DNA of 64,000 bases from Parvibaculum sp. (GTDB lineage: Bacteria > Pseudomonadota > Alphaproteobacteria > Parvibaculales > Parvibaculaceae): positions 186,001 through 250,000 of the forward strand of contig JAUSMV010000030.1 in NCBI GenBank assembly GCA_030645235.1. The letters run 5' to 3'. The translations under genes were made by a program, and so were the position numbers. Below, one piece after another: positions 17,960 through 28,138 of the stretch (its first letter is position 1; the number at the start of each line of letters is the position of its first letter). Below the pieces are notes generated by a model. That model was not told the origin of the DNA, ran no database searches, and saw only the letters and a list, made by a program, of their open reading frames with translations.

Positions 17960-19059
17960 CCTCCGTTAATGTTTCATGGACGCTGTCGCGTTATCTCGGA
18001 CGGCAATTTTTTGTCACCGTGGCGATCACCTTCGGCATCTTCCTGTGCCTGATTTATATGATCGACCTTGTTGAACTGGCGCGGCGGTCGTCAGGCCAGG
18101 AAGAAGTGTCGTTTGGTATTCTGGCGTCGATGGCTTTGCTGAAGCTGCCGACGACGGGCAGCGACTTTCTGCCCTTTGCGGTATTGTTCGGCGGCATGGC
18201 CTCTTTTATGCGCGTCACCCGCAATAATGAACTTGTGATTGCGCGCGCGGCCGGTGTTTCGGTCTGGCAATTTATGATGCCCGCCGTGGTCGTCGCCTTC
18301 ATCATCGGCTCGTTTATCACGACGATTTACAATCCTGTGGCCTCTGCCATGTCGGCGCGGCATGACGAACTCGAAGCGAAATATCTGCGCGGGCAAACGA
18401 GCCTTGTCGCGGTGTCGTCCAACGGGCTATGGCTGCGGCAGGCGGACGATGACGGCCAATCGGTCGTCCATGCGCTGCGCGTCAGCGAGCTGGGGCTGCG
18501 CCTCAGCGACGTGACGATCTTTCTTTATGATAACAGCGACCGCTTCACGGGGCGCATTGACGCCAAGCAGGCTAATCTTGAAGACGGGTATTGGGACCTG
18601 AGCGATGCATGGGTCAGTCAGGTGAATGATCAGCCGCGCCATCATGACACCTATAAACAGCCGACAACGCTGACACTGACCAAGGTGCAGGAGAGCTTCG
18701 CCAACGAGGACACGATTTCGTTCTGGGATCTGCCACATTTCATCGAGATGGCGGAAGCTGCCGGTTTTTCAGCCAAACGCTACCGGCTGCATTTCTATGC
18801 CGTGCTGGCGACTCCCGTTCTTCTGTGCACGATGGTGCTGGTCGGCGGGGTGTTTTCGCTGCGGACATCACGGCTCGGCGGCCTTGTGCAACTGGTGATG
18901 GGCGGCGTTCTGGCCGGGTTCCTGCTCTATTTCCTCGGCGATCTGGCGCTGGCTTTGGGCAAGTCGGGTGTGCTGCCCCCCTTCCTTGCGGCCTGGGCCC
19001 CTGCGATTGTGGCCATGCTTTTAGGCCTTTCGGTGCTTTTCCACCTTGAGGATGGTTAA
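17956..19059 (+). CDS. lptG: LPS export ABC transporter permease LptG
   Basis: Partner permease of LptF, 367 residues with the same fold: N-terminal LSRYLGRQFFVTVAITFGIFL helix, two more helices, a periplasmic jellyroll (about 130-260) and C-terminal helices including VLATPVLLCTMVLVGGVFSLR. The motif YLGRQF is seen in many LptG N-termini. It starts on the ATGA overlap with lptF and ends 67 bp before lptD. The two permeases are paralogs but differ enough to be told apart by position and N-terminus. Confidence 0.93.
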   Translation: MTSVNVSWTLSRYLGRQFFVTVAITFGIFLCLIYMIDLVELARRSSGQEEVSFGILASMALLKLPTTGSDFLPFAVLFGGMASFMRVTRNNELVIARAAGVSVWQFMMPAVVVAFIIGSFITTIYNPVASAMSARHDELEAKYLRGQTSLVAVSSNGLWLRQADDDGQSVVHALRVSELGLRLSDVTIFLYDNSDRFTGRIDAKQANLEDGYWDLSDAWVSQVNDQPRHHDTYKQPTTLTLTKVQESFANEDTISFWDLPHFIEMAEAAGFSAKRYRLHFYAVLATPVLLCTMVLVGGVFSLRTSRLGGLVQLVMGGVLAGFLLYFLGDLALALGKSGVLPPFLAAWAPAIVAMLLGLSVLFHLEDG

Positions 19060-19126
19060 CAGTCCTGACAAATTCGGGGTTGATTTGGTTTGAGCTGGTA
19101 ACGGGTTGGTCGGGGGACGTCGGAAT

Positions 19127-21496
19127 ATGAAGTTTGGAATGAGGTCAGGCCGCGCCTTCAAGCACGCTGCGACGGCTATCGTCCTCATTCTGGGGCTCGG
19201 CCTTAACGGCACGGCGAAGGCCGCCGAACCCGCAGCCGGGGCGCAAGCCAAATATCCCCAATCCGGCGAAGTGCTGATGCAGGCTGACAACCTGACCTAT
19301 AACAGCGACACCGAAACCGTGACCGCGCTCGGCCATGTTGAGATCGCCTATGACGGGCGCATCCTGCTGGCCGACAAAGTGACCTATGATCAGCGTCAGG
19401 ACATCGTGACCGCTGACGGCAATGTCTCGCTGCTGGAGCCGACGGGCGAAGTGGCTTTTGCCGATCACCTCATTCTGCGCAACAAGATGAAAGACGGTGT
19501 GGTGCAGACGCTGTCTGTGCTGCTGACCGACAAGTCGCGCCTTGCGGGCAATGACGCTGTGCGCACCAACGGCACCGTCACGACGCTGCATCGTGGCGTC
19601 TATAGCCCCTGCAAGGTTTGCAAAGAAGAAGGCAAGACGACGCCGCTGTGGCAGATCAAAGCTTTCCGCGTCATCCACAATACCGAGACCAAGCGCATCA
19701 TCTATGAAGATGCCTATATGGAAATGTTCGGCGTGCCGGTCGCCTATCTGCCGTTCTTCTCGCATCCCGATCCGACGGTGAAGCGTCAATCGGGTTTCCT
19801 GATGCCGTCCTTCGCCAGTTCCAGCGATCTTGGTCAGGAAGTCACAACACCTTATTACTGGGCGATCCAGCCCAATATGGACGTGACGCTGGCGCCGCGC
19901 TTCACGACGGAAGAAGGCCTTGTCTATCAGGGCGAATACCGCCACCGGATTGAATCGGGCTCCTATAATTTCTTCGGCACCGGCACATGGCCGAAGACGC
20001 AGACAGTCGGCACACCGGGGGACGCGGATTTCCGCGGCAGTCTGTTTGGTGACGGTCGCTTCAATATCGCGCCGCAATGGGACTGGGGCTTCAAGGCCGA
20101 GCTTGTGTCGGACACGACCTATTTGCGCAAATACGGATTGTCGGATGCGACGGACCTGACCAACAGGCTTTATGTTGAACATTTCAACGGGCGCAGCAGT
20201 GTCACCGCTGACGGCTATTATTTCCGCGGGTTGCTGCCCGGCGTTGTGCGCGGTGATACGCCCTGGGTCGCGCCGCTGATCAATATCGATCAGGATTTCG
20301 GCGATATTCTGGGCGACGGACGCCTGACATTTAACGCCAATATGATGATCCTCGGCACGCCGAACGGTCTCAACAGCAACCGTCTGTCCACGTCATTCAA
20401 TTGGGAAAAATCGGTCACATCGAAAGCCGGTCAGGTCTATCGCCTCTTCGCCAATATGCGCGGCGATATTTATCAGACCGATCAGGCGCCGATGACCGCT
20501 GTGCCCGGCGCGATTTATGACGAAGAGACCGTGGTGCGCGGGTTGCCGCTGGCCGGTGTTGAAGTGAGCTATCCTTTCGTCAACAGCAGTACGGCCATCC
20601 GTCAGGTGCTGGAGCCGATTGCGGAAGTCATCGTTGCGCCGCTTGTCAAAAATACCGACAAGATTCCCAATGAGGATTCGCTCAACGTCGAATTTGACGA
20701 CACCAATCTCTTTTCTGAAAACCGCTTTCCCGGCTATGACCGCTGGGAATCCGGCTCACGCGCCAGTGCCGGTGTGCGCTACTCGCTCTATGGCAAAGAC
20801 GGCGCGCAGGCGAGCTTTCTGTTCGGCCAGAGCTTCCGTCTGGAAGAAGACAGCAGCTTCTCGGCCTCCAGCGGTTTGCGTGACCAGAAGTCGGACTATG
20901 TGGGCTCAACGCAGGTCGCTCCCAATGACAATATCCTCGTCGTGCATCGCTATCGCCTCGACCAGGGCAATTTCAAATTCAAGCGCAACGAATTTGACGT
21001 GATCGCACGGACCGGCCCGCTGGCGACGCAGCTTGGTTATGCTTATTTTGCACAGGATCCGCTTGTGACGGCCACCACCCAGTCACGCGAAGAAATCAAT
21101 CTCGGCGCGATCCTGAAACTCAGCGAATTCTGGCGTCTGTTCGGCAGCACCACGCGCGATCTCTCCAACAAAGAGACGATCTCGAATCGCTTCGGTATAG
21201 GCTATCAGGATGAATGTTTCGGTCTGGCCGTCGGCTATTACAACTCGAACATCAATTATCAGGACATCGAGAAGTCGAAAACGATTCTGGTTGAACTGAC
21301 CTTCAAGAATCTCGGCTCGGCAGGCACAGGCGCGGCGTCGGGCAATGCAAATGCCGGCGTGATCAATCCCGGTCCGGCGCTGTTCGGGCCGCAAAAGAAC
21401 ACAATTTTCGGTGATCCGGCAGGCTGGGCCAGCGAGAAAGAGTCCCGTCCGCAAAATCCCACAAACACCACCTACCCTGCGCCTGCAAAAGAGTGA
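19127..21496 (+). CDS. lptD: LPS-assembly protein LptD
   Basis: Outer-membrane beta-barrel that inserts LPS in the outer leaflet. ATG 19127 with GGGGGAC upstream gives 789 residues with a signal peptide ending near AKA-AEP; a TTG at 19106 is in frame but would only lengthen the N-terminus. The N-terminal OstA/LptA-like jellyroll begins near QADNLTYNSDTETVTALGHV. The rest is a barrel with many alternating aromatic strands. Cysteines at 162 and 165 (CKVC) and 697 (DECFG) are candidates for the inter-domain disulfides known in LptD. The next gene, surA, encodes the chaperone LptD depends on. Confidence 0.94.
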   Translation: MKFGMRSGRAFKHAATAIVLILGLGLNGTAKAAEPAAGAQAKYPQSGEVLMQADNLTYNSDTETVTALGHVEIAYDGRILLADKVTYDQRQDIVTADGNVSLLEPTGEVAFADHLILRNKMKDGVVQTLSVLLTDKSRLAGNDAVRTNGTVTTLHRGVYSPCKVCKEEGKTTPLWQIKAFRVIHNTETKRIIYEDAYMEMFGVPVAYLPFFSHPDPTVKRQSGFLMPSFASSSDLGQEVTTPYYWAIQPNMDVTLAPRFTTEEGLVYQGEYRHRIESGSYNFFGTGTWPKTQTVGTPGDADFRGSLFGDGRFNIAPQWDWGFKAELVSDTTYLRKYGLSDATDLTNRLYVEHFNGRSSVTADGYYFRGLLPGVVRGDTPWVAPLINIDQDFGDILGDGRLTFNANMMILGTPNGLNSNRLSTSFNWEKSVTSKAGQVYRLFANMRGDIYQTDQAPMTAVPGAIYDEETVVRGLPLAGVEVSYPFVNSSTAIRQVLEPIAEVIVAPLVKNTDKIPNEDSLNVEFDDTNLFSENRFPGYDRWESGSRASAGVRYSLYGKDGAQASFLFGQSFRLEEDSSFSASSGLRDQKSDYVGSTQVAPNDNILVVHRYRLDQGNFKFKRNEFDVIARTGPLATQLGYAYFAQDPLVTATTQSREEINLGAILKLSEFWRLFGSTTRDLSNKETISNRFGIGYQDECFGLAVGYYNSNINYQDIEKSKTILVELTFKNLGSAGTGAASGNANAGVINPGPALFGPQKNTIFGDPAGWASEKESRPQNPTNTTYPAPAKE

Positions 21497-21619
21497 CGGA
21501 AAGGCGAAAATGCCCACCGTTTTCAGGCTCTGATTGGTTGATTAGCCCTCCGATTGCAGTATTCTGTGCGCCTCAGGCCGGGGGCGTCCAGGCCTTACGG
21601 GAGCGTCCGGCGTAGTATC

Positions 21620-22969
21620 ATGAAGTCAGAAAAGCTCGCGTGTTCGTTCACGCCTGCACGTGTTGGTTTGTTTCAGAGCCTCGCAGCAAAAGTTGAGGCA
21701 GGCCTTCTGGGTCTGTGCATTATGGCAGCTCTTGCGGTCGGCCTGATACAGGCTGCCTCCCCTGCACATGCCGCTGATGATAGTCAGCAAGGTATCGCTG
21801 CTGTCGTCAATGACCAGCTCATCTCGCGCTTTGACCTTGATCAGCGCGTCAAGCTCATCATGGCCACATCAGGCATTGCGGACACACCGGAGAACAGGGC
21901 GCGTATCGAGCCGCAGGTTCTGCGCGCGCTTGTTGATGAAACACTGGAATTGCAGGAAGCCAAACGCCTCGGCATCAAGAGCGAGCAGAAAGATATTGAT
22001 GCCCAGCTTGAGGGCATTGCCAAACGCGCCAATATGACCTCGGCGCAAATCGATGCTTTCCTCGAAGAGAACAATGTGTCGAAGGCATCGCTGGTCAATC
22101 AGATCAGCGCGGAAATCGTCTGGAACAAAGTGGTGAGCCAGCAATTCGGCCCGCTGATTACGGTGAGCGACGAAGAGATCAACGGCATTCTCGAACGCCT
22201 CAAGACAGAGGCCGATCAGCCGCGCTATCTCCTGTCGGAAATTCTGCTGACCTTCGACACCGACGTGCAAGAACGCGAAATGTATGACGGCGCCGGTCGC
22301 CTTGCCGAACAGATCCGCATGGGCGCCCCCTTCGCGGCGGTCGCCCAGCAATTCAGCCGCGCCGCCAGCGCGCGCAATGGCGGCGATATTGGCTGGGTCT
22401 ATCTGAGCCAACTGTCGCCGGAAATCAGTGAAGGCGTGAAAGACCTCGGCATCGGCGCTGTGTCTGACCCCATCAAAACGCTCAATGGCATCTACCTGTT
22501 TGAACTGCGCAACAAGCAGACGGCGGCCGGCGTTGACCCGATGAAGGATAAATGGACACTCGTTAAAGTGTTCATGCCGCTGACACCGGATGCGCCTGCC
22601 GCTGCCGTGGAACGCCGCGCATCGGAAGCCACGAAATTCAAAAACGAGTTCAAGTCCTGCACGGATATTGACACGATCATCAAACCCTTCATCGGGGCCA
22701 CAGCCGATGCACCGCAGACTGTTGTGTTCGGCAATCTGCCGCCCCAGTTGAAAGAGCTTGTGTCCAAGAGCCAGCCCGGCGGTGTGTTGCCACCTGTCCG
22801 CACCAAGGAAGGCATCGAGATTGTGGCTGTCTGCGACCATGTCGTTGACAATGCACAAGCACCGACACGCGATCAGATCGAGGATAGTCTTTACTCACAA
22901 CAGCTTTCGATGATGTCGCGCCGCCATCTGCGCGATCTGCGTCGCGATGCTGTGATTGAGATGCGTTGA
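21620..22969 (+). CDS. surA: Periplasmic chaperone / peptidyl-prolyl isomerase SurA
   Basis: Periplasmic chaperone for outer-membrane proteins. From ATG 21620 the protein has 449 residues with a long N-terminal leader ending in a hydrophobic segment and ASPAHA-ADD cleavage. The SurA N-terminal domain (IAAVVNDQLISRFDLDQRV, then ALVDETLELQEAKRLGI) is canonical. One parvulin domain is clear (LSEILLTFDTD ... GGDIGWVYLSQLSPEI); the second is degenerate, as often in Alphaproteobacteria. A TTG at 21554 is in frame but unlikely. lptD upstream and pdxA-rsmA downstream reproduce the order lptD-surA-pdxA-rsmA known in E. coli. Confidence 0.93.
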   Translation: MKSEKLACSFTPARVGLFQSLAAKVEAGLLGLCIMAALAVGLIQAASPAHAADDSQQGIAAVVNDQLISRFDLDQRVKLIMATSGIADTPENRARIEPQVLRALVDETLELQEAKRLGIKSEQKDIDAQLEGIAKRANMTSAQIDAFLEENNVSKASLVNQISAEIVWNKVVSQQFGPLITVSDEEINGILERLKTEADQPRYLLSEILLTFDTDVQEREMYDGAGRLAEQIRMGAPFAAVAQQFSRAASARNGGDIGWVYLSQLSPEISEGVKDLGIGAVSDPIKTLNGIYLFELRNKQTAAGVDPMKDKWTLVKVFMPLTPDAPAAAVERRASEATKFKNEFKSCTDIDTIIKPFIGATADAPQTVVFGNLPPQLKELVSKSQPGGVLPPVRTKEGIEIVAVCDHVVDNAQAPTRDQIEDSLYSQQLSMMSRRHLRDLRRDAVIEMR

Positions 22970-23008
22970 CACCGCGATCCCTGAACGCCCGACACGCGGG
23001 GTGACGAC

Positions 23009-24001
23009 ATGACCGCTCCGACCCGACCTGATATGCCCCTTGCCCTCACGATGGGCGAGCCTGCGGGTATTGGCCCTGAGATCACCGTCAAAGCATGGGA
23101 AGCACGGCGCGACGAGAAACTGCCACCTTTCCTTGTCATTGGTGCGCCGTCGCTTTATGCCGGTGTGCGCGTGAAAGAAATCTCGAAGCCGGAAGAGGCC
23201 CTGAGCGTCTTTGCCGAGGCCCTGCCCGTGCTGCCCATCGAGCTGGCTGCCGGTGTTGTGGCGGGCACGCTCGCCCCTGCCAATGCGGGCGCTGTCATGC
23301 GGTCCATCGACATGGCGTGCGACTTCGCCATGCGCGGCGAGGTTGCCGGACTTGTGACCAATCCGATCCACAAGCGCGCGCTTTATGAGGCCGGTCTCAA
23401 TGTGCCCGGCCATACGGAATATCTCGCTGAGCGGAGCGGCGGCGCGACACCCGTAATGATGCTGTCGTGCCCCGGCCTGCGCGTTGTGCCTGTCACGGTG
23501 CATGACGCTCTTGCAAGCGTGCCCTCCAAGCTCACTCGCGACATGATCGTGGAAAAGGGATTGATCCTTGCGCGGGCATTGAAGCGCGATCTTGGTATTG
23601 ATGCCCCGCGCATTGCGGTGGCGGGACTTAATCCGCATGCGGGCGAGGAAGGCCATATCGGGCGCGAGGAGATCGACATTATTGCACCGGCCATGGCGAT
23701 CATTGCGCGCGAAGGCGTGACGCTGACGGGTCCTATGCCGCCTGACACGATGTTTCATGCCGCCGCTCGTGCCCGCTACGATGCGGCGCTCTGCATGTAT
23801 CACGATCAGGCTTTGATACCGATCAAGACCATCGACTTTGAGCGCGGCGTCAACACGACGCTGGGTCTCAGCATTGTGCGCACATCACCCGACCACGGCA
23901 CGGCGCTCGACATTGCCGGTCGCGGGATTGCGAGCGCATTGAGCCTTGTTGAGGCCATCAAACTCGCACATGTGATTGCTGCAAACAGAGCGCGCGCATG
24001 A
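23009..24001 (+). CDS. pdxA: 4-hydroxythreonine-4-phosphate dehydrogenase
   Basis: NAD-dependent enzyme of the DXP-dependent pyridoxal phosphate pathway. 330 residues, usual length. [15 protein letters not shown] at the N-terminus is the family signature. Metal-binding histidines are seen in [20 protein letters not shown] and MYHDQALIP. The stop overlaps the rsmA start (ATGA). A GTG at 23001 is out of frame, so ATG 23009 is the start. Confidence 0.96.
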   Translation: MTAPTRPDMPLALTMGEPAGIGPEITVKAWEARRDEKLPPFLVIGAPSLYAGVRVKEISKPEEALSVFAEALPVLPIELAAGVVAGTLAPANAGAVMRSIDMACDFAMRGEVAGLVTNPIHKRALYEAGLNVPGHTEYLAERSGGATPVMMLSCPGLRVVPVTVHDALASVPSKLTRDMIVEKGLILARALKRDLGIDAPRIAVAGLNPHAGEEGHIGREEIDIIAPAMAIIAREGVTLTGPMPPDTMFHAAARARYDAALCMYHDQALIPIKTIDFERGVNTTLGLSIVRTSPDHGTALDIAGRGIASALSLVEAIKLAHVIAANRARA

Positions 24002-24852
24002 GCGAGGATGTGAGCTCTGACGGGTTGCCGCCGCTGCGTGATGTGATTGCGAAGCATGGTCTGGCCGCACAAAAATCACTTGGACAGAATTTTCTGCTCG
24101 ACCTCAATCTCACGCGGCGCATTGCGCGCGCGGCGGGCGCGCTCGACACACATCATATTGTGGAAGTCGGGCCCGGACCCGGAGGCCTCACGCGCGCATT
24201 GCTGATGGAAGGTGCCAAGCACGTCACCGTGGTTGAGCGCGACAGGCGCTGCCTGCCTGCGCTGGAAGAGATTGCCGCCGCTTATCCCGGTCGTCTCACC
24301 ATCATTGAAGGTGATGCGCTTGAAACCGATCTCAAGTTACTTGTCAGCGGCCCTGCCCGTATCTGCGCGAACCTGCCTTACAATATCGCGACGCCGCTGC
24401 TCATCGGCTGGTTGCAAACCGAACCTGAGCGACCCTGGTATGACAGTCTGACGCTGATGTTTCAGAAGGAAGTGGCCGAGCGCATCACGGCGGCTCCCGG
24501 CGACAAGGCCTATGGGCGGCTCGGCATTGCCGCGCAATGGCGGATGAAAGCGCGGATGCTTTTTGATATCAATCGCAGCGCCTTCACACCACCGCCATCG
24601 ATCACCTCCACTGTTGTTGAACTCATCCCACGTGATCAGCCGCTCGCCCCTGCTGATGCCCGTGCGCTGGAGCTTGTGACCGCGGCAGCCTTTGGTCAGC
24701 GCCGCAAGATGCTGCGGGCGAGCCTCAAATCGCTGGTAGGGGACGCCACGGCGCTGCTGGAGGCCGCCGGCATTGACGGGACAAAGCGTGCCGAGGAATT
24801 GAGTATTGAGCAATTTTGCGCCCTTGCGAGAGCGTTTAAAAGTAAAGCCTGA
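23998..24852 (+). CDS. rsmA: 16S rRNA dimethyladenosine transferase
   Basis: Also known as ksgA. Dimethylates A1518 and A1519 of 16S rRNA late in 30S assembly using SAM. 284 residues. Motifs: [13 protein letters not shown] near 23, SAM motif [15 protein letters not shown] near 57, the catalytic [10 protein letters not shown] near 125. A C-terminal helical domain follows. The start overlaps pdxA by four bases, giving coupled translation. Confidence 0.96.
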   Translation: MSEDVSSDGLPPLRDVIAKHGLAAQKSLGQNFLLDLNLTRRIARAAGALDTHHIVEVGPGPGGLTRALLMEGAKHVTVVERDRRCLPALEEIAAAYPGRLTIIEGDALETDLKLLVSGPARICANLPYNIATPLLIGWLQTEPERPWYDSLTLMFQKEVAERITAAPGDKAYGRLGIAAQWRMKARMLFDINRSAFTPPPSITSTVVELIPRDQPLAPADARALELVTAAAFGQRRKMLRASLKSLVGDATALLEAAGIDGTKRAEELSIEQFCALARAFKSKA

Positions 24853-24938
24853 CGCGGCAGATTTGCACATTGGCCACCCTCCCCGCTTATGCGACATTGT
24901 CGCCCAAACTGATGTCGAAACCATGAGGAGATGCCCCG

Positions 24939-25985
24939 ATGAAATCACAAGCCATTACCGAATATGGCCAGCCGCTGACGCTGGTGGAGAGCGAAACACC
25001 GAAGCCGCAAGGTTCGGAAATCCTGCTCAAAGTGACCCATTGCGGCGTCTGCCATTCGGACGTGCATATCCATGACGGTCATTTTGACATGGGCGGCGAC
25101 AATAAACTCGACGTGCGCGCGGGCCGGAAACTCCCCTTCACGCTCGGCCATGAAATCGAAGGCGAAGTTGTCGCCATCGGTCCCGATGTTACGGATGTCA
25201 AAGTGGGTGATCTGCGTGTGGCCTATCCGTGGATCGGTTGCGGCGATTGCCCGACCTGCAACCGCGGCGAAGAACAGCTTTGCAACAAGCCGCGCAATCT
25301 CGGCATTCAGGTGGCCGGTGGCTACGCGACACATGCGCTCATACCGCATCAGCGCTATCTGCTCGATTATACGGGCGTCAAAAAAGGCCTCGCGGCCACT
25401 TACATGTGCTCCGGCCTCACCGCTTACGGCGCGATGAAGAAGCTTGATGTATCGGATGAAGAACGTGTGCTGATCGTCGGTCTCGGCGGCGTCGGCATGA
25501 TGGGTTTGCAGTTTGCCAAGGCGATGTTCAAGCAGGCACCGCTCGGGGCTGATGTGGACGCGCAGAAGTTGCAAGCCGCGAAAGGCGCTGGCGCACACGA
25601 AGTTTACAATCCGAAGGACGCGGACGCGCTGAAGAAGTTGCTGGCCGACACCAATGGCGGCGTGCCTGCGGCTGTTGACTTTGTGGGTTCGGAAGCCTCG
25701 CTCAAATTTGCGATGGGTTCTGTGCGCAAGGGTGGTCAGGTTGTGATCGTCGGCCTCTTCGGCGGTGCGTTCTCCATGCCGATCCCGCTCTTCCCGATGC
25801 GCGCGATTTCCATCGGCGGTTCTTATGTCGGTTCGCTCAGTGAAACACACGAAATGATGGAACTTGTCAAAGCCGGCAAGATCGATCCGATCCCCGTTGA
25901 AGAACGCCCGCTCGATGCAGCTTCAAAGTCGCTCGACGATCTGCGCAAGGGCACAGTGATGGGCCGTGTGGTTCTGAAGCCGTAA
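24939..25985 (+). CDS. Zinc-dependent alcohol dehydrogenase
   Basis: 348-residue medium-chain dehydrogenase. Catalytic zinc ligands are in HCGVCHSDVHIHD near 36 and GHEIEGEVVAIG near 66. The structural zinc loop is CGDCPTCNRGEEQLC near 100. The nucleotide-binding fold contains VLIVGLGGVGMMGLQFAK near 175. Resembles AdhP/AdhA-type enzymes that oxidise short alcohols, but substrate is not certain. A GAGGAG site precedes the ATG. The gene stands alone and ends at a strong terminator; it is convergent with DUF1003. Confidence 0.9.
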   Translation: MKSQAITEYGQPLTLVESETPKPQGSEILLKVTHCGVCHSDVHIHDGHFDMGGDNKLDVRAGRKLPFTLGHEIEGEVVAIGPDVTDVKVGDLRVAYPWIGCGDCPTCNRGEEQLCNKPRNLGIQVAGGYATHALIPHQRYLLDYTGVKKGLAATYMCSGLTAYGAMKKLDVSDEERVLIVGLGGVGMMGLQFAKAMFKQAPLGADVDAQKLQAAKGAGAHEVYNPKDADALKKLLADTNGGVPAAVDFVGSEASLKFAMGSVRKGGQVVIVGLFGGAFSMPIPLFPMRAISIGGSYVGSLSETHEMMELVKAGKIDPIPVEERPLDAASKSLDDLRKGTVMGRVVLKP

Positions 25986-26010
25986 GCTCAGAAAACTAAA
26001 AATAGAAAAA

Positions 26011-26036
26011 CCCGCTCACGATTGAGCGGGTTTTTT
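26011..26036. terminator. Bidirectional terminator between adh and DUF1003
   Basis: Perfect 8-bp stem CCCGCTCA (26011-26018) with TGAGCGGG (26023-26030), loop CGAT, followed by TTTTTT on the plus strand and preceded by AAAAA, so it works in both directions. The DUF1003 stop codon lies inside the left arm of the stem. Confidence 0.92.
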
Positions 26037-26525
26037 GTTTTCAGTCTCGTCGAGACGGTTGCAGAGATTTTCGATCAGCGCTGTCAGTTTAAGAATTTCA
26101 ACTTCGCGCAGGATGTCGAGCTTTTGGTGCAGCTCTTCGATTTCAAGCTCCGCCTTGATGTTGATGTCGAAATCGTGCTGCTGATCGGCCCTGTCGCGCT
26201 CGGCCTGCCTGTTCTGGCTCATCATGATGATGGGTGCCGTGAACGCCGCCTGAAAAGACAGAACGAGATTGAGCAGGATGAAGGGATAGGGATCCCAACG
26301 GTAATACACCATCATCACATTCACGATCATCCAGAGAACCAGAAGCCCTGACTGGATGAGGATGAAGGTCCAAGAACCAACACTCATGGCCACAGCATCG
26401 CTGATGCGCTGGCCGAAGCTGCGCTGTGCTGCTTCCGACACTTTCTTTTTGTGAAGGCGCGCGGGTCGCTGCTTCCGCAACTCTTGCAGCAGGACGCGTT
26501 CTTCGTCTGTCAATCTGGCGGCCAT
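26016..26525 (-). CDS. DUF1003 domain-containing membrane protein
   Basis: 169-residue protein with two transmembrane segments near 52-73 and 80-108 (SWTFILIQSGLLVLWMIVNV; PYPFILLNLVLSFQAAFTAPIIMMSQ), the core of DUF1003. The motif QAAFTAPIIMMSQNRQAERDR is characteristic. The N-terminus is basic and the C-terminus is a predicted coiled coil (IKAELEIEELHQKLDIL). No function is established. Its stop codon is inside the shared terminator stem, so gene end and terminator are merged. It is 43 bp downstream of gmk on the same strand and may share its transcript. Confidence 0.85.
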   Translation of the reverse strand: MAARLTDEERVLLQELRKQRPARLHKKKVSEAAQRSFGQRISDAVAMSVGSWTFILIQSGLLVLWMIVNVMMVYYRWDPYPFILLNLVLSFQAAFTAPIIMMSQNRQAERDRADQQHDFDINIKAELEIEELHQKLDILREVEILKLTALIENLCNRLDETENKKPAQS

Positions 26526-26568
26526 CCGTATCCTCGTTCAGCAACGGCGGCTTTGCTTGCAGCCGCAA

Positions 26569-27225
26569 TTAAAGTGCGTCGCGCAGACGCTTTACGAAAT
26601 TCGACAGGCCGGTCTGGCGACTAAAGCGCAGGCGCTCGGCGCGCAGAATCGACTGCAATTCACTGAAGGACTTGTTCGCATCATCATTGATGATGACGTA
26701 ATCATATTCAGAATAGTGGCTGATCTCGTCAGACGCTTTTGCCATGCGCCTGGCCACCACTTCGGCACTGTCCTGCGCGCGCGTATGAAGACGACGCTCA
26801 AGCTCATGAGCTGACGGCGGCAAAATGAAAACTTTGACGAGATCGCCCTTGGCACTTTCGGTGAGTTGCTGTGTGCCCTGCCAGTCAATGTCGAACAAAA
26901 CATCGCGGCCTGCGGCCAGCGCCGCTTCGACGGGCGCGCGCGGTGTGCCGTAATAGTTTTCGAAAACTTTGGCGCTTTCAAGGAACTCGTCCTTGTTACG
27001 CATGATGCCGAAATCTTCGGTCGTCAGAAAATAATAGTCCACGCCATGCACCTCACCCGGACGCGGGTGGCGCGTGGTGGCCGACACCGACATGATGACG
27101 TTGGGATCCGCATAAAGCAGGCGGCGCGACAGGGTGGTCTTGCCAGCACCCGAGGGCGAGGACAGAGCCAGCATCAAGCCGCGGCGATGGATATTGCTCT
27201 CGTCGGTCATTCGCTCACTCGACAT
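26569..27225 (-). CDS. gmk: Guanylate kinase
   Basis: Phosphorylates GMP to GDP. 218 residues from ATG 27225. P-loop SSPSGAGKTTLSRRLL near 22, then VSATTRHPRPGEVHGVDYYF for GMP binding and FDIDWQGTQQL. The start overlaps the yicC 3' end by 11 bp; a second ATG at 27210, just outside yicC, is also possible and is preceded by GAGTGAG. yicC-gmk pairing is conserved widely. Identity is firm, start is ambiguous by five codons. Confidence 0.96.
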   Translation of the reverse strand: MSSERMTDESNIHRRGLMLALSSPSGAGKTTLSRRLLYADPNVIMSVSATTRHPRPGEVHGVDYYFLTTEDFGIMRNKDEFLESAKVFENYYGTPRAPVEAALAAGRDVLFDIDWQGTQQLTESAKGDLVKVFILPPSAHELERRLHTRAQDSAEVVARRMAKASDEISHYSEYDYVIINDDANKSFSELQSILRAERLRFSRQTGLSNFVKRLRDAL

Positions 27226-28102
27226 TCTGAATTTGCTCGCGCAACTGGTCGATCACAGCTTTCAATTCCAGACCGATGCGCGTCAAGGCCACATCGGCGG
27301 CCTTTGAGCATAGCGTGTTGGCTTCGCGATTGAACTCCTGCGTCAGGAAATCGAGGCGGCGGCCTGCTGGCTCGGAGCCCGCCAAAAGCTCGCGCGCCTG
27401 CGACACATGGGCGGTGAGGCGGTCAATCTCTTCGCGCACATCGGCTTTGGTGGCGAGCAGAGCCGCTTCCTGCGCGAGGCGATCTTCGGACAAGGCGGGA
27501 GATGCGCCGAGCAATTCGGCGACCTGTATTTTGAGACGCGCACGGAGCGCGTCAACACTCGCCGCCGGCGACGATGCCGCTTCACCGGTGAGGCGTTCGA
27601 TTGTGTTCACTTGTGCCACGAGCAGAGCTTCGAGCTTCGCACCTTCCTCGGCACGGGCGCGAGCGAGCGCGGCGGAGGCTTCAGCGAAAGACGCAATCAG
27701 CAGCTTTTCAAAGCCCTCCTGATCTTCCACTTCGTCTTCGATGTCGGCGGTTTCGAGCACGCCTTTCAGGGCCAGCACGCCTTCGGGCCGCGGCGGCATC
27801 AGCTCGATACGTTCGCCCAATGATTGCATGGCGGCGATGACGACATTGAGCGCATCTTCGTTGACTCGGAGATTGGAGGCTCCACGCTGGCGGTCGAGCG
27901 TGAGGGCAGCCTGGACATTGCCGCGCTTCATGTGGCGCGATGCTTCTTCGCGCAGGCGCACCTCCATGCCTTCAAAGCCCTGCGGCAGCCGGAAGCGCAC
28001 ATCGAGGCCTTTGCCGTTGACGCTGCGGAGTTCCCAATGCCAACGGGCTGTCCCCTTCTCGCCGTCGGCGCGGCCGAAACCTGTCATGCTGATAAGCGAC
28101 AT
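27215..28102 (-). CDS. yicC: YicC family endoribonuclease
   Basis: 295 residues starting MSLISMTGFGRADGEKG, the YicC signature. The C-terminal DUF1732 part ends with GRRLDFLTQEFNREANTLCSKA followed by LKAVIDQLREQIQNVE, also characteristic. E. coli YicC is reported as an endoribonuclease acting on the small RNA RyhB. The middle is rich in alanine and glutamate and probably helical. Located between mltG and gmk in the conserved cluster. Confidence 0.94.
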   Translation of the reverse strand: MSLISMTGFGRADGEKGTARWHWELRSVNGKGLDVRFRLPQGFEGMEVRLREEASRHMKRGNVQAALTLDRQRGASNLRVNEDALNVVIAAMQSLGERIELMPPRPEGVLALKGVLETADIEDEVEDQEGFEKLLIASFAEASAALARARAEEGAKLEALLVAQVNTIERLTGEAASSPAASVDALRARLKIQVAELLGASPALSEDRLAQEAALLATKADVREEIDRLTAHVSQARELLAGSEPAGRRLDFLTQEFNREANTLCSKAADVALTRIGLELKAVIDQLREQIQNVE

Positions 28103-28138
28103 AGGGAGACTTTCTGAAATACAAAAAACAAACTTAGA

